A model generated the notes under the pieces. That model saw nothing but the letters and a program-made list of their open reading frames with translations. It ran no database searches and was not told the origin of the DNA. This document shows positions 26,149 through 34,997 of a DNA stretch of 64,000 bases, one piece after another (the stretch's first letter is position 1; each line of letters begins with the position of its first letter). The position numbers and the translations under genes were made by a program. The DNA comes from Rhodoferax ferrireducens. GTDB taxonomy: Bacteria > Pseudomonadota > Gammaproteobacteria > Burkholderiales > Burkholderiaceae_C. The stretch spans positions 1 through 64,000 of the forward strand of contig MTEI01000004.1 in assembly GCA_002083775.1 (NCBI GenBank), in the 5' to 3' direction.

Positions 26149-27411
26149 GTGCATTCCGCCGTCCACAACACCATTGCCGCCGTCTGGCGAATCGAGTCCG
26201 CGCACATCGTCGCGGCGGTGGCGCGGCGTGTGCGCGACCTTGGCGTGGCCGAAGAACTGGCGCAAGACGCCTTGGTGGCCGCGCTGGAACACTGGCCCCA
26301 AGACGGTCTGCCGAATAACCCCGCTGCCTGGCTCATGACCACCGCAATAAACCGCGCGCTGGACTGGCTGCGCCACCGCCAGATGGTGGATGCGCGGCAC
26401 AACGACATCGCCAATGATCTGGAGGTCCAGCAAGCCCACGTGGTGCCGGATTTTGTTGACGCACTCGATGCCGCGCGGCAGGACGACATTGGTGACGACC
26501 TGTTGCGCCTGGTCTTCACCGCCTGCCACCCGGTGCTGACCCGCGACGCGCGGGTAGCGCTCACACTCAAGCTGCTTGGCGGCCTCAGCACCCACGAAAT
26601 TGCACGTGCCTTTCTGGTGCCCGAGGCCACCATCGCGCAGCGCATCGTGCGCGCCAAACGCACACTGGCCGACTCGCACGTGCCATTTGAGGTGCCGCGA
26701 GGTGAACAACTGACAGAGCGCCTGGGCGCCGTGCTCGAAGTGGTTTACCTGGTGTTCAACGAGGGCTACACCGCCACCAGCGGCGGTGACTGGATGCGCC
26801 CCGAACTCTGCAATGAAGCTCTGCGCCTTGGCCGCATGTTGGCCGAACTGACACCGCAGCAGGCCGAGGTGCATGGCCTGGTCGCGTTGATGGAAATACA
26901 GGCTTCGCGCACGGCGGCGCGCACTAACGCCCAAGGCAACCCGGTGCTGCTCAACCAGCAAAACCGCGCCCGCTGGGACCACCTGCTGATCCGCCGTGGC
27001 CTGGCTGCGCTGGAATGCGCCGAACGTCTGGGCCAGGCGCCGGGCAGTTACACCCTGCAGGCCGCCATTGCCGCGTGCCATGCCCGCGCCCCAACCGCGG
27101 AAGACACCGACTGGGCCCACATGGCCGCGCTCTACGCCAAACTCATGCGGGTAGCGCCTTCACCGGTGGTGGAACTCAATCGCGCGGTGGCCGTGGCCAT
27201 GCACCAAGGCCCGGCGGCAGGCCTGGCCATCGTCGACACCCTGTTGCAGGACAAAACCCTGCAGCGTTACCACCTGCTGCACGCCGTGCACGCCGACCTG
27301 CTGCAAAAACTCGGCCGCCAGGACGAGGCCCGGGCAGCGCTGCACCGGGCTGCGGCACTGGCGGGCAACGAGAAAGAGCGTGCCTTGCTGGCGCAGCGGG
27401 CACAAGCGTAG
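26149..27411 (+). CDS. ECF42-type RNA polymerase sigma factor
   Basis: A 420-residue sigma factor with region 2 (AEELAQDALVAALEHWP, about 31-47), region 4 (LGGLSTHEIARAFLVPEATIAQR, named by its ends LGGLST and ATIAQR, about 143-165) and a long C-terminal domain of about 220 residues with repeated helix pairs. The extension and linkage to DGPF genes define ECF42. This group has no anti-sigma factor, and its C-terminal domain is needed for activity. The start is GTG 26149 (MHSAVHNTIAAVWRIES), nine bases after the preceding stop. Confidence 0.9.
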   Translation: MHSAVHNTIAAVWRIESAHIVAAVARRVRDLGVAEELAQDALVAALEHWPQDGLPNNPAAWLMTTAINRALDWLRHRQMVDARHNDIANDLEVQQAHVVPDFVDALDAARQDDIGDDLLRLVFTACHPVLTRDARVALTLKLLGGLSTHEIARAFLVPEATIAQRIVRAKRTLADSHVPFEVPRGEQLTERLGAVLEVVYLVFNEGYTATSGGDWMRPELCNEALRLGRMLAELTPQQAEVHGLVALMEIQASRTAARTNAQGNPVLLNQQNRARWDHLLIRRGLAALECAERLGQAPGSYTLQAAIAACHARAPTAEDTDWAHMAALYAKLMRVAPSPVVELNRAVAVAMHQGPAAGLAIVDTLLQDKTLQRYHLLHAVHADLLQKLGRQDEARAALHRAAALAGNEKERALLAQRAQA

Positions 27412-27438
27412 GCCGGGTATGCGCTGCAATTTGCTTCA

Positions 27439-27495
27439 TTCTTGGTAGCTACTCACCCTTGAAATCAAAGGGCTGGAGACCGATTTAACTTACAA
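27439..27495 (+). repeat. Dispersed hairpin repeat, copy E
   Basis: TTGGTAGCTACTCACCCTTG, loop, CAAAGGGCTGGAGACCGATT, then TAACTTACAA. Its right end overlaps the last codons and stop of the minus-strand M14 gene. It sits between two convergent genes. Confidence 0.65.
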
Positions 27496-28396
27496 ACGCC
27501 AGCACCGCACCCACCGCCGCCACCTGTGCGGCGATGCATTGCTCGGGCGTAGCGCGCGGGCTGTCGGGGTAGACCTCGGTGGTGCTGGAGTACCGCGCAC
27601 CGCTGATACCCGCGCACAGACCCAGCGCTGTCATCGCGTAATGGATGACGCCGTGCGCCACCAAAGGCGAGCCGATGATGCCGCCCTGCGCGTCAGCAGG
27701 GGCGATGTGGGTCACCTGCTGCACCGCCGCGATGATGGCCTGCTGGAAGGCGGGTTGCGGGTTGGCGCTGTCGTCCACCAAATAGAAACCGTCGGGGACG
27801 GTGCCGGTTTCAAAGGTTTTGCCGTCGCGCGCGGCCACTGCCGGGCGGAACTCTGACTCGTCACTGTTGGTGGTTTCGTGCAGGTCGATGTGGGCTACTA
27901 ACTGCCCACGCAACGGTGCCGCCAGTTCCATCAGCGCTGCAGACTCCTGCGCCGGGCTGGCCTCTCGAAACGACCGATTCGGGTCGATGGCATCAAAGTT
28001 CCAGCGCTGGAAACGTTCATAGGCCCAGGGGCTGACACAGGGTGCCACCAGCAGGTTGACCCGGCCTGCATAACGCGGCGCCAGTTGTTGCAGGCAGCGC
28101 AGCGCACCGTGTACGCCGCTGGTCTCGTAGCCATGCACACCACCGGTGACCAGAACGCCTGGCAAACCCGGCTGCCAGTAGCGGCTGCGCACCGCCATCA
28201 GCGGAAAGTGTTCGTCGCCGTACACCACCTCGCCATAGGTGGCCAGGTCAAAACTGTCACGTAGTTGTTCGATGGTCGTCAATACATCATCGGCATAACT
28301 GCGTTGGCGCACCTGGCGCGCGCGCCACTGGTCTAGTTCTACGGCGCCCCAGGGCTGGCCGGGGGTGCCGATGGGGTAAAAGTGGGAAGGGCTCAT
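27485..28396 (-). CDS. M14-family zinc carboxypeptidase-like protein
   Basis: A 303-residue protein with the zinc-binding pattern GGVHGYETSG (H and E, about residues 86-95) and the later HIDLHETT (about 170-177). It resembles the M14 metallopeptidase/succinylglutamate desuccinylase-aspartoacylase group. A late Glu for catalysis is plausible at TTEVYPD. The substrate is unknown. Its stop codon lies within dispersed repeat copy E. Confidence 0.83.
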   Translation of the reverse strand: MSPSHFYPIGTPGQPWGAVELDQWRARQVRQRSYADDVLTTIEQLRDSFDLATYGEVVYGDEHFPLMAVRSRYWQPGLPGVLVTGGVHGYETSGVHGALRCLQQLAPRYAGRVNLLVAPCVSPWAYERFQRWNFDAIDPNRSFREASPAQESAALMELAAPLRGQLVAHIDLHETTNSDESEFRPAVAARDGKTFETGTVPDGFYLVDDSANPQPAFQQAIIAAVQQVTHIAPADAQGGIIGSPLVAHGVIHYAMTALGLCAGISGARYSSTTEVYPDSPRATPEQCIAAQVAAVGAVLAFVS

Positions 28397-28515
28397 GGGT
28401 CTGTGTGCAGCGTGGGCGGCTCTGGAAAAATCAGGGCGCCATTATCTGGCGGGTGTGTTGGTTAACAGACCACCCTGACCTGGCGACATGTAATGCAGTT
28501 TTTTTGGAGACCGCC

Positions 28516-28734
28516 ATGACCCAACACGCCACCATCAACGACCACGTGACCTTCCGACCCAGCGACGGCGTGCCGATGGTGATTCCGATCGGCCCGGTCG
28601 AGGTGGACCTGACTGCCGACAACAGCGCCACGCTGAGCTGGGTCGCCGACAACGGTGCCGCTGGCCTGGCCGCCATCCCGCTGACACAGTTCAACGAGTA
28701 CGTGAAACAGAAACGCATCACGCTGACGAAGTGA
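28516..28734 (+). CDS. Small conserved-looking protein of unknown function
   Basis: A 72-residue protein (MTQHATINDHVTFRPSDGVP) with no recognised domain and no membrane segment. ATG 28516 follows GGAG (28506-28509), which selects this start over the longer frame. A strong intrinsic terminator follows eight bases after the stop, indicating a monocistronic gene. Confidence 0.7.
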   Translation: MTQHATINDHVTFRPSDGVPMVIPIGPVEVDLTADNSATLSWVADNGAAGLAAIPLTQFNEYVKQKRITLTK

Positions 28735-28742
28735 CCCCTCAC

Positions 28743-28779
28743 ACCAAGCCGAAATCACCGCGATGTCGGCTTGGTTTTT
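28743..28779 (+). terminator. Intrinsic terminator
   Basis: ACCAAGCCGA (28743-28752) pairs perfectly with TCGGCTTGGT (28766-28775), followed by TTTT. A 10-bp stem and T-tract make it a strong terminator for the small gene upstream. Confidence 0.9.
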
Positions 28780-28838
28780 AGCTATAAACTAGATAGCTTC
28801 CAGCCCCTTATGCATAAGGGCTACAGGTCAATGTGATC
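28780..28838 (+). repeat. Dispersed hairpin repeat, copy F
   Basis: AGATAGCTTCCAGCCCCTTA, TGC, ATAAGGGCTACAGGTCAATG. The stem CCCTTATGCATAAGGG is nearly perfect. It lies directly after the intrinsic terminator. Confidence 0.72.
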
Positions 28839-28919
28839 TAGGGTCTCCGTGCCTCGGCCGTCTTTCTTGCAAGACCTGCCCGCCGTGGTGATACTGCGCT
28901 TTCTGTGCGAAAGGGTCCC

Positions 28920-29189
28920 ATGGTGACTGTCGAATTTGCGGCCAGTCTGCGCCGCCATGTGGCGTGTGTGCCGCAAACCGTGGCGGCGGGCAACCTGCGC
29001 TCGGTGCTGCATGCAGCGCTGGCAGCGGCCCCAGAGTTGAGCCACTACGTGCTGGATGATCAGGGCCACATCCGCAAACATGTGGCGGTGTTTGTCAACC
29101 AGACCCTGGTGCGGGACCGGCAACACCTCAACCAGCCTGTGGCCAGTGGCGACCACGTGCTGGTGATTCAGGCCCTGACGGGCGGTTAG
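28920..29189 (+). CDS. MoaD/ThiS-like beta-grasp sulfur carrier
   Basis: An 89-residue ubiquitin-fold protein ending in LTGG, the C-terminal diglycine that in MoaD and ThiS is adenylated and thiocarboxylated. No MoeB/ThiF activating enzyme is adjacent. It precedes a beta-propeller gene by 49 bases, a pairing I recall from other proteobacteria. ATG 28920 (MVTVEFAASL) is chosen as the homologous start. Confidence 0.82.
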   Translation: MVTVEFAASLRRHVACVPQTVAAGNLRSVLHAALAAAPELSHYVLDDQGHIRKHVAVFVNQTLVRDRQHLNQPVASGDHVLVIQALTGG

Positions 29190-29238
29190 TCAGTTCACAC
29201 CCCAGCGCCCGCGCAGCTAACCCAAAGGGAGGATCACC

Positions 29239-30339
29239 ATGCAGACTTTGCTGATCGCCAGTCGAAAAGGCCTGTTTGTGGTGCGCGGCCAGGGTTCGCT
29301 GTGGGCCATCACCCGGCACTACTTTGCGGGCGACCCGGTGACCCAGGTGATGGTTGACCCGCGCAACGGCCATTGGTATGCCGCGCTGCGCCTGGGGCAC
29401 TTCGGCGTGAAGCTGCGTAAAAGTGTCGACCAGGGTGCCCACTGGACCGAGGTAGCGTCGCCCGCTTTCCCGCCCAAACCGCAGGATGGCCCGCTGGCCG
29501 ACGACCCCACACCATGGAGCGTGGACCTGATCTGGAGCCTGGCCGCTGGCGGCGCTGACCAGCCCGATACCTTGTGGGCAGGTTGTATGCCCGCAGGGTT
29601 GTTCAGATCAGACGACAGCGGCCAAAGCTGGGCGCTGAACACCATGCTGTGGCAAGACCCCAGGCGCCTGGGCTGGTTTGGCGGCGGCAACGATAACCCG
29701 GGCATGCACTCGGTGCTGGTGGACCCGCGCAATGCACAGTACCTCACCGTGGCGGTATCTTGCGGCGGTATCTGGCAAACCACAGACGGAGGCCAGTCCT
29801 GGCTGCTGACTGCCGATGGCATGAAGGCCGACTACCTGCCGCCCGACAGCGCGCAAGACCCCAACACCCAGGACCCGCACCGTCTGGTGCAATGTGCGAT
29901 ACAGCCCGATGTGCTGTGGGTGCAACACCATTGCGGGCTGTACCGCTCCACCAACGCGGGGCACCTGTGGACAGGCATCCCGGCGCCTGCGCCTTCAGCC
30001 TTCGGTTTTGCCGTGGCCTGCGACCCGATGGACCCGATGCGCGCCTGGTTTGTGCCAGCACAAGCAGACACACATCGTTATGCCGTAGACGGCAAGATGG
30101 TGGTGAACCGCACCGATGACGGCGGCGCCACGTTCACAAGCTTCACCCGTGGGCTGCCGCACGACCATGCCTACCACCTGGTTTACAGACACGGCCTGGA
30201 TTTGTCCCCTGACCGCCACACGCTGGCCATGGCGTCCACCACCGGCGGCCTGTGGATCAGCGCCGATGCAGGAGAGCAATGGCACTGCGTTTCACACGAC
30301 CTGCCACCCGTGGCCGCTCTGGGGTGGGCGGTGGCATGA
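29239..30339 (+). CDS. Sialidase-like (BNR/Asp-box) beta-propeller protein
   Basis: A 366-residue protein with at least five Asp-box motifs (SVDQGAHW, SDDSGQSW, TTDGGQSW, STNAGHLW, TDDGGATF, SADAGEQW), which mark blades of a beta-propeller as in sialidases and Vps10-type proteins. No signal peptide is seen, so it is probably cytosolic. True sialidase catalytic residues are not evident. It follows the MoaD/ThiS-like gene with a GGGAGG site at 29228-29233. The function of the pair is unknown. Confidence 0.82.
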   Translation: MQTLLIASRKGLFVVRGQGSLWAITRHYFAGDPVTQVMVDPRNGHWYAALRLGHFGVKLRKSVDQGAHWTEVASPAFPPKPQDGPLADDPTPWSVDLIWSLAAGGADQPDTLWAGCMPAGLFRSDDSGQSWALNTMLWQDPRRLGWFGGGNDNPGMHSVLVDPRNAQYLTVAVSCGGIWQTTDGGQSWLLTADGMKADYLPPDSAQDPNTQDPHRLVQCAIQPDVLWVQHHCGLYRSTNAGHLWTGIPAPAPSAFGFAVACDPMDPMRAWFVPAQADTHRYAVDGKMVVNRTDDGGATFTSFTRGLPHDHAYHLVYRHGLDLSPDRHTLAMASTTGGLWISADAGEQWHCVSHDLPPVAALGWAVA

Positions 30340-30370
30340 TGCCGGGCACAACAACCTACAGGACACCACC

Positions 30371-30994
30371 ATGAGCCATCTCAAACTCACCTATTTCGAC
30401 ATCCAAGGCGGGCGCGCTGAGCCGATCCGGCTGGCGCTGCATCTGGGCGGCGTGGCTTTTGAGGATTTCCGTTTTCCCTTTGCCGACTTTGCCGAGGTGC
30501 GCAAGACCACGCCATTCAGCCAGGTGCCCACGCTGATGGTGGACGACGTGCAGATCACGCAGTGCGACGCCATCCTGCGCTACGCAGGCAAGCTGGCCAA
30601 TTTGTACCCCACCGACCCGTTTCAGGCGCTGCTGTGTGACGAGGTGATGTATGTCGCCGAAGAAGCCAATGTCAAGCTCGGCCCCACCTTCCGCCTGACC
30701 GGTGACGCGCAAAAAGAAGCACGCCTGGCACTGGTGAACGGCTCGATGTCGGTGTACCTGGCCTGGCTGCAGACGCAGCTGGTGGCGCACGGCGGCGAGT
30801 TTTTTGCCGACAACCGCCTCACCGTGGCCGACCTGAAGGTGTTTGTGGATGTGCGTGCGCTCAACTCAGGCTGGCTGGACCATGTGCCCACCGATCTGGT
30901 CGAAAAAGTGGCCCCACTGGTGCACCAGCACGTTCAGCGCATTGCCAATCACCCGGCGGTGCAGGCGTATTACGCCAAGTTTCCCGCCAAGTAA
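30371..30994 (+). CDS. Glutathione S-transferase
   Basis: A 207-residue GST. The thioredoxin-like N-terminal domain (LTYFDIQGGRAEPIRLAL, with Tyr in the usual catalytic place) carries the cis-Pro segment QVPTLMVD, followed by an all-helical C-terminal domain with the N-capping box (LTVADLKVF). It resembles the sigma/alpha/mu-type with YF..RGRAE. The substrate is unknown. Confidence 0.9.
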   Translation: MSHLKLTYFDIQGGRAEPIRLALHLGGVAFEDFRFPFADFAEVRKTTPFSQVPTLMVDDVQITQCDAILRYAGKLANLYPTDPFQALLCDEVMYVAEEANVKLGPTFRLTGDAQKEARLALVNGSMSVYLAWLQTQLVAHGGEFFADNRLTVADLKVFVDVRALNSGWLDHVPTDLVEKVAPLVHQHVQRIANHPAVQAYYAKFPAK

Positions 30995-31122
30995 GCCGGA
31001 TCAAGCGCGGCCAGGCGCCGCCCGATGCGTCAGGGGCAGGTAGCCTGACCAAAGCCGAATGCTCCAAGCTGGGCAAAGACCTGCAGGACTATCTGGTGCC
31101 GGACTGGCTGCTGCAGGGCTGA
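30995..31122 (+). other. Possible coding remnant
   Basis: One plus-strand frame is open through this gap and ends in a sensible-looking peptide (LTKAECSKLGKDLQDYLVPD, then a stop at 31120-31122). There is no start codon, so this may be the end of a deleted gene. I do not recognise it. Confidence 0.3.
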
Positions 31123-31142
31123 GTCGATGCCGTTTTTTACTG

Positions 31143-31203
31143 TTAATTCAATAGCTATCAGCCCTTACAGATAGAAGGCTAGAGGCCAATTTTATACATA
31201 ACA
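31143..31203 (+). repeat. Dispersed hairpin repeat, copy G
   Basis: AATAGCTATCAGCCCTTACA, then GATAGAAGGCTAGAGGCC, AATTTTATACATAA. It abuts the stop codon of the minus-strand gene at 31205. Confidence 0.75.
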
Positions 31204-31204
31204 T

Positions 31205-31729
31205 TCAACTCTGCCGCAACACCCCCACCTCATGCACCAGCCCATCCACATCCACCACCCGGTGCAGCAAGCTGTAGCCCACGCGCCACTGGCTGGGGCC
31301 GCATTGCAGGGTGACGGTTTTGTCGTTCAGGCGGATGATTTGGCCGGTGCGCTGCTGCTGGGCACGGTCTAAAAATCCCACCACATCGCCCAGCGCCACC
31401 TCGTTGCGGCCCAGACCCTGCGGCTTTTGCTCGCGAATCTGCACATCAGCGCCGTCCAGATTGATGGCCGCGTAAGACAGCGTCCAGCGCAGTGCGTCGT
31501 CCAGATCCAGCACCACCAGCTCTTTGCGGCGCATCTCCAGCACCTGGCAGCGCTTGAGCTTGTTGGCGCGCACGTCGAAAAACTGCACCGTCTGGCCCAC
31601 TTTGAGTCGGCTCTGGATGGCCTGCAGCCAGCGCGGCTCGTCCAGGGCGCGGTCAATGGCAGCGCGCAACCGGTACAAGTCAAAGGCCGATGCCTGGTTC
31701 AGGTTCTGGAAAACTTCAGAAAAGTTCAT
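31205..31729 (-). CDS. Hypothetical protein
   Basis: A 174-residue soluble protein with no family I can name. A helical N-terminal segment (FQNLNQASAFDLYRLRAAID) is followed by a beta-rich region, including VGQTVQFFDVRANKLKRCQV and a late repeat GQIIRLNDKTVTLQC. These look like two small barrel (SH3/KOW-like) units. ATG 31729 is chosen; ATG 31771 would add 14 residues. Confidence 0.6.
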   Translation of the reverse strand: MNFSEVFQNLNQASAFDLYRLRAAIDRALDEPRWLQAIQSRLKVGQTVQFFDVRANKLKRCQVLEMRRKELVVLDLDDALRWTLSYAAINLDGADVQIREQKPQGLGRNEVALGDVVGFLDRAQQQRTGQIIRLNDKTVTLQCGPSQWRVGYSLLHRVVDVDGLVHEVGVLRQS

Positions 31730-31843
31730 GGGCGCACCGGGCGTGGTGTTGGGGTGGATGAAGGCCGCCATCCTACTAGCAAACCCGGCACACACCCGGC
31801 ACACTATGATGCTGACCCCTACCCACCGGCCTCGAGGACCTCC

Positions 31844-32092
31844 ATGAAAAAACTCAATGTCACCATCACACTGGAAATGTCGGTGCCCGACGACTGGGCG
31901 CTGACCGAAACCTCTGAAGGCACCCAGGTGCTGGCACTGCCGCACGGCCAGTTTCTGGACCTGACTGTCGAGCCCCTGTTCACCGACAACCCCGAAGCCA
32001 TCTGGGCCAGCACCGACGATGAGGGCGAACTCCACACCGTGCTGGATATGGTTGACAGCGAAGAGGTGAACTACGCCTTTGTCACCCCCTGA
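31844..32092 (+). CDS. Small acidic hypothetical protein
   Basis: An 82-residue protein, strongly acidic in its second half (ASTDDEGELHTVLDMVDSEE). No domain is recognised. Its stop overlaps an ATG at 32092, so it may be coupled to the TerB-like gene. The start follows GAGGAC. Confidence 0.68.
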   Translation: MKKLNVTITLEMSVPDDWALTETSEGTQVLALPHGQFLDLTVEPLFTDNPEAIWASTDDEGELHTVLDMVDSEEVNYAFVTP

Positions 32093-32127
32093 TGGCTCCG
32101 TTCACTGCTCATTTGTCACCCCAAAAC

Positions 32128-32607
32128 ATGCTCAGCCCGCTCAAATCACTGTTCTCCAGTTTCTTTTTGCCTGAAGGCGGCAACACGCCGCAGGACGATG
32201 CCCGCTTTCTGCAACTCGCCACCGCCGTGCTGCTGGTGGAGGTGATGCGCTCAGACACCAGCGTGACCGATGCCGAGCGCAGCACCACGCTGGCCGCCTT
32301 ACGCAGCAAATTTGCCCTGAGTGCTGGCGAACTGGCCCGCCTGGTGGCTCAGGCCGAGGCCACCGCCAAGGGCGCCAACGACTACTTTGCCTTCACCAGC
32401 GCGATGAACGAGCAGTTCACCCAGCCGCAAAAAATCCAGGTGGTGGAACACATGTGGCAAGTAGCCTATGCCGACGGTGACCTGGACGCCAACGAGAACC
32501 ACCTGATCAGCAAAATTGCCGGCCTGCTGCATGTGACGCACGGCGAGTACATCGCCGCCAAGCTACACGCCAAACAAGCGGCGCAGTCGGGGCTAAGCAG
32601 CGCATGA
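32128..32607 (+). CDS. TerB-like tellurite-resistance-fold protein
   Basis: A helical TerB-family protein of about 160 residues. Paired acidic segments (EVMRSDTSVTDAER and VAYADGDLDANENHLI) match the metal-binding helices of the TerB fold. Single TerB-domain proteins are common and need not give tellurite resistance. ATG 32128 (MLSPLKSLF) fits the family start; ATG 32092, overlapping the previous stop, is possible. Its end overlaps the next gene by four bases. Confidence 0.82.
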   Translation: MLSPLKSLFSSFFLPEGGNTPQDDARFLQLATAVLLVEVMRSDTSVTDAERSTTLAALRSKFALSAGELARLVAQAEATAKGANDYFAFTSAMNEQFTQPQKIQVVEHMWQVAYADGDLDANENHLISKIAGLLHVTHGEYIAAKLHAKQAAQSGLSSA

Positions 32608-33266
32608 CCAGCCCCGACTTCAGCCCGTCTGCCGAGCAGAACAAGCGCCCGATCCTGAGCCAGCTGCTGCAGCTGCTGCCCCCACATGGCCGCGCGCTGG
32701 AAATCGCTTCTGGCACCGGGCAGCACGCCGCCTGCTTCGCCAGCCACCTGCCGCTCTGGTCCTGGCAGCCCACTGACACCCACGCCGAAGCGTTTCCCAG
32801 CATCCGCCACTACGCCCGGCAAGCCGGTGCAGCCAACGTGTTGCCGCCGCAACTGCTGGACGTGTGCGCCGAGCGTTGGCTGGCGCAGCAGCCAGCAGCA
32901 GCCGATGTGCCGCCCGCGTTTGACCTGATTTTTTGCGCCAACATGCTGCACATTGCGCCCTGGGCCGCCTGCACCGGGCTGATGCAGGGCAGCGCCCGCC
33001 ACCTCTCCCCCGGCGGGGTGCTGGTCACCTACGGCCCGTACCTCGAGCAGGACGTGGCCACCGCCCCCAGCAACCTGGACTTTGATGCCAGCCTGCGCGC
33101 ACGCAACGCCGCCTGGGGCGTGCGCCAGCGCGAAGCCGTCGAAGAGCAGGCGCTGCTGGCAGGCCTGTGCCTGGCGCAGCGGCACGCCATGCCGGCCAAC
33201 AATCTGCTGCTGGTCTGGACCCGGCCCGAGGCTGCGCAAGGCCTGGTCAATCAGCTGGCGCTTTAG
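32604..33266 (+). CDS. DUF938 SAM-dependent methyltransferase-like protein
   Basis: A 220-residue protein. [14 protein letters not shown] (about 33-46) is the SAM-binding motif I, and [11 protein letters not shown] is the family's distinctive motif IV. DUF938 proteins are predicted methyltransferases of unknown substrate. It overlaps the TerB-like gene (ATGA), so the two are probably co-translated. Confidence 0.88.
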   Translation: MTSPDFSPSAEQNKRPILSQLLQLLPPHGRALEIASGTGQHAACFASHLPLWSWQPTDTHAEAFPSIRHYARQAGAANVLPPQLLDVCAERWLAQQPAAADVPPAFDLIFCANMLHIAPWAACTGLMQGSARHLSPGGVLVTYGPYLEQDVATAPSNLDFDASLRARNAAWGVRQREAVEEQALLAGLCLAQRHAMPANNLLLVWTRPEAAQGLVNQLAL

Positions 33267-33290
33267 CCCCCCGCTGACTATCATCCGCCC

Positions 33291-34997
33291 ATGCTGATAG
33301 AAACTCTGGGCGCGGCGCGCGATATGGGGCGCCTCAATGAAATCGCCGGGGTGCTGGTGCGCCACGGGCTGGGTGACAGCGTGCGCCGCCTGGGCCTGGC
33401 TGACCGGCTGGAGCGTGCCGGCCATGCCCTGCACTGGGAGCACGCCGCCGACCTGGCCCGGCTGGAGCCACCGGTGCAGGTTCGCCTGGCACTGGAAGAG
33501 TTGGGCCCGGCCTTTGTCAAGCTGGGGCAAATTCTGGCGGGCCGTGCCGACCTGTTTGGCCCCGACTGGATCACCGAATTTGAAAAGCTCCACAGCCATG
33601 TGCCCGCCGTGCCGCTGGCGCAGCTGCTGCCCCAACTGCGCGAAGACCTGGGCGGCGAGCCTGGCGACGTTTTTGCCCGCTTTGACGCCGAGCCGCTGGC
33701 AGCGGCGTCCATTGCCCAGGTGCACCGGGCGCAGCTCAAAGACGGCACCGAAGTGGTGGTCAAAATCCGCCGCCCCGGTATCTCGGAAGTGATTGAGGCC
33801 GACTTGCGCCTGCTGGGCCGCCTGGCCGCGCTAGCTGAGGCCGAGCTGCCCGCGCTCAAACCCTATCGCCCACAACTGCTGGTGCGCGAGTTTGCCAAAT
33901 CGCTACAGCGCGAGCTGAACCTGGCCACCGAGTGCCACAACGCCGAACGCATTGCCGCCAACATGGCAGCGCAGCCGTTCATCGTGATCCCGCGGGTGCA
34001 CTGGGCGCACACCCGCGAGCGGGTGAACGTGCAAGACTTCATCAACGGCATACCGGGTGACCAGCTGGCACAGCTTACCGCCGAGGCCGGGTTTAACCGC
34101 CGCCTGCTGGCTGAGCGTGGTGCCCGTGCGGTACTGAAAATGATTGTGCAGGACGGCTTTTTTCATGCCGACCCGCACCCCGGCAACGTGTTTTACCTGA
34201 GTGGCAACCGCGTGGCCTTCATCGACTTTGGCATGGTGGGGCGGCTCTCAGCCCGCCGGCGCGAGGAGCTGCTGCAGCTGCTGCTGGGCCTGGTGGAGCG
34301 CAACCCGCAGGCCGTGGCCGACATCCTGCTGGACTGGGCGGGTGACGAGCATGGCGTGAACCCGTCGCAACTCGAGTCCGAAATCGAAGCCTTTGTGGAC
34401 CAGTACCACGGCACGCCACTGGCTCAGCTGAGCCTGGGGCAAATGCTCAGCGATGTGACCGTGATCCTGCGCGACCACCACCTGGGTCTGCCCGCTGACT
34501 TGGCGCTGCTGATCAAGGCCTTTATCTCGCTCGAAGGCATGGGCCGCGAGCTCGACCCCGACTTTCATATGGCCTCTGAGGCTACCCCGATGCTGCGCGA
34601 GGTGGTGCGCGCCGGTTACCGGCCCCAGGTGCTGGCCCGGCGCGCCTGGCAAACGCTGCGCCGCACCCTGGCCATGGCCGAACAGCTGCCGCACGATGTG
34701 TCGCGCCTGATGCGCAATGCGCGGCGCGGGCGCCTGCAGATCCATATTGAGTTGGCGCACCTGAAACGCGTGGGCGACCAGATTGACCGGGCGGCCAACC
34801 GCCTGTCGATGGCGCTGGTGATTGCGGCGCTCATCATCGGCTCATCGATCGTGATGAATGTGCGTGGCGGCCCCACCCTGCTGGGCCTGCCGGCACTGGG
34901 GTTGATGGGATTCATTGGCGCGGCGGTGGGCGGCATGTGGCTGGTGCGCTCCATCTGGCGCAGCAGTCACAACCGCAGCGCGGACGACGACGTTTAA
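33291..34997 (+). CDS. UbiB/ABC1 (ADCK) atypical kinase
   Basis: A 568-residue protein of the UbiB family, which supports ubiquinone synthesis or lipid metabolism. The inhibitory KxGQ motif is seen (FVKLGQILAGR), along with the Ala-rich loop AAASIAQVH, the ExxD/QREL segment, HADPHPGN and the DFG-like IDFGMVG. Two C-terminal hydrophobic helices (about 505-550) anchor it in the membrane. It is not beside ubiE/ubiJ, so it may be a paralogue rather than the housekeeping ubiB. Confidence 0.87.
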   Translation: MLIETLGAARDMGRLNEIAGVLVRHGLGDSVRRLGLADRLERAGHALHWEHAADLARLEPPVQVRLALEELGPAFVKLGQILAGRADLFGPDWITEFEKLHSHVPAVPLAQLLPQLREDLGGEPGDVFARFDAEPLAAASIAQVHRAQLKDGTEVVVKIRRPGISEVIEADLRLLGRLAALAEAELPALKPYRPQLLVREFAKSLQRELNLATECHNAERIAANMAAQPFIVIPRVHWAHTRERVNVQDFINGIPGDQLAQLTAEAGFNRRLLAERGARAVLKMIVQDGFFHADPHPGNVFYLSGNRVAFIDFGMVGRLSARRREELLQLLLGLVERNPQAVADILLDWAGDEHGVNPSQLESEIEAFVDQYHGTPLAQLSLGQMLSDVTVILRDHHLGLPADLALLIKAFISLEGMGRELDPDFHMASEATPMLREVVRAGYRPQVLARRAWQTLRRTLAMAEQLPHDVSRLMRNARRGRLQIHIELAHLKRVGDQIDRAANRLSMALVIAALIIGSSIVMNVRGGPTLLGLPALGLMGFIGAAVGGMWLVRSIWRSSHNRSADDDV

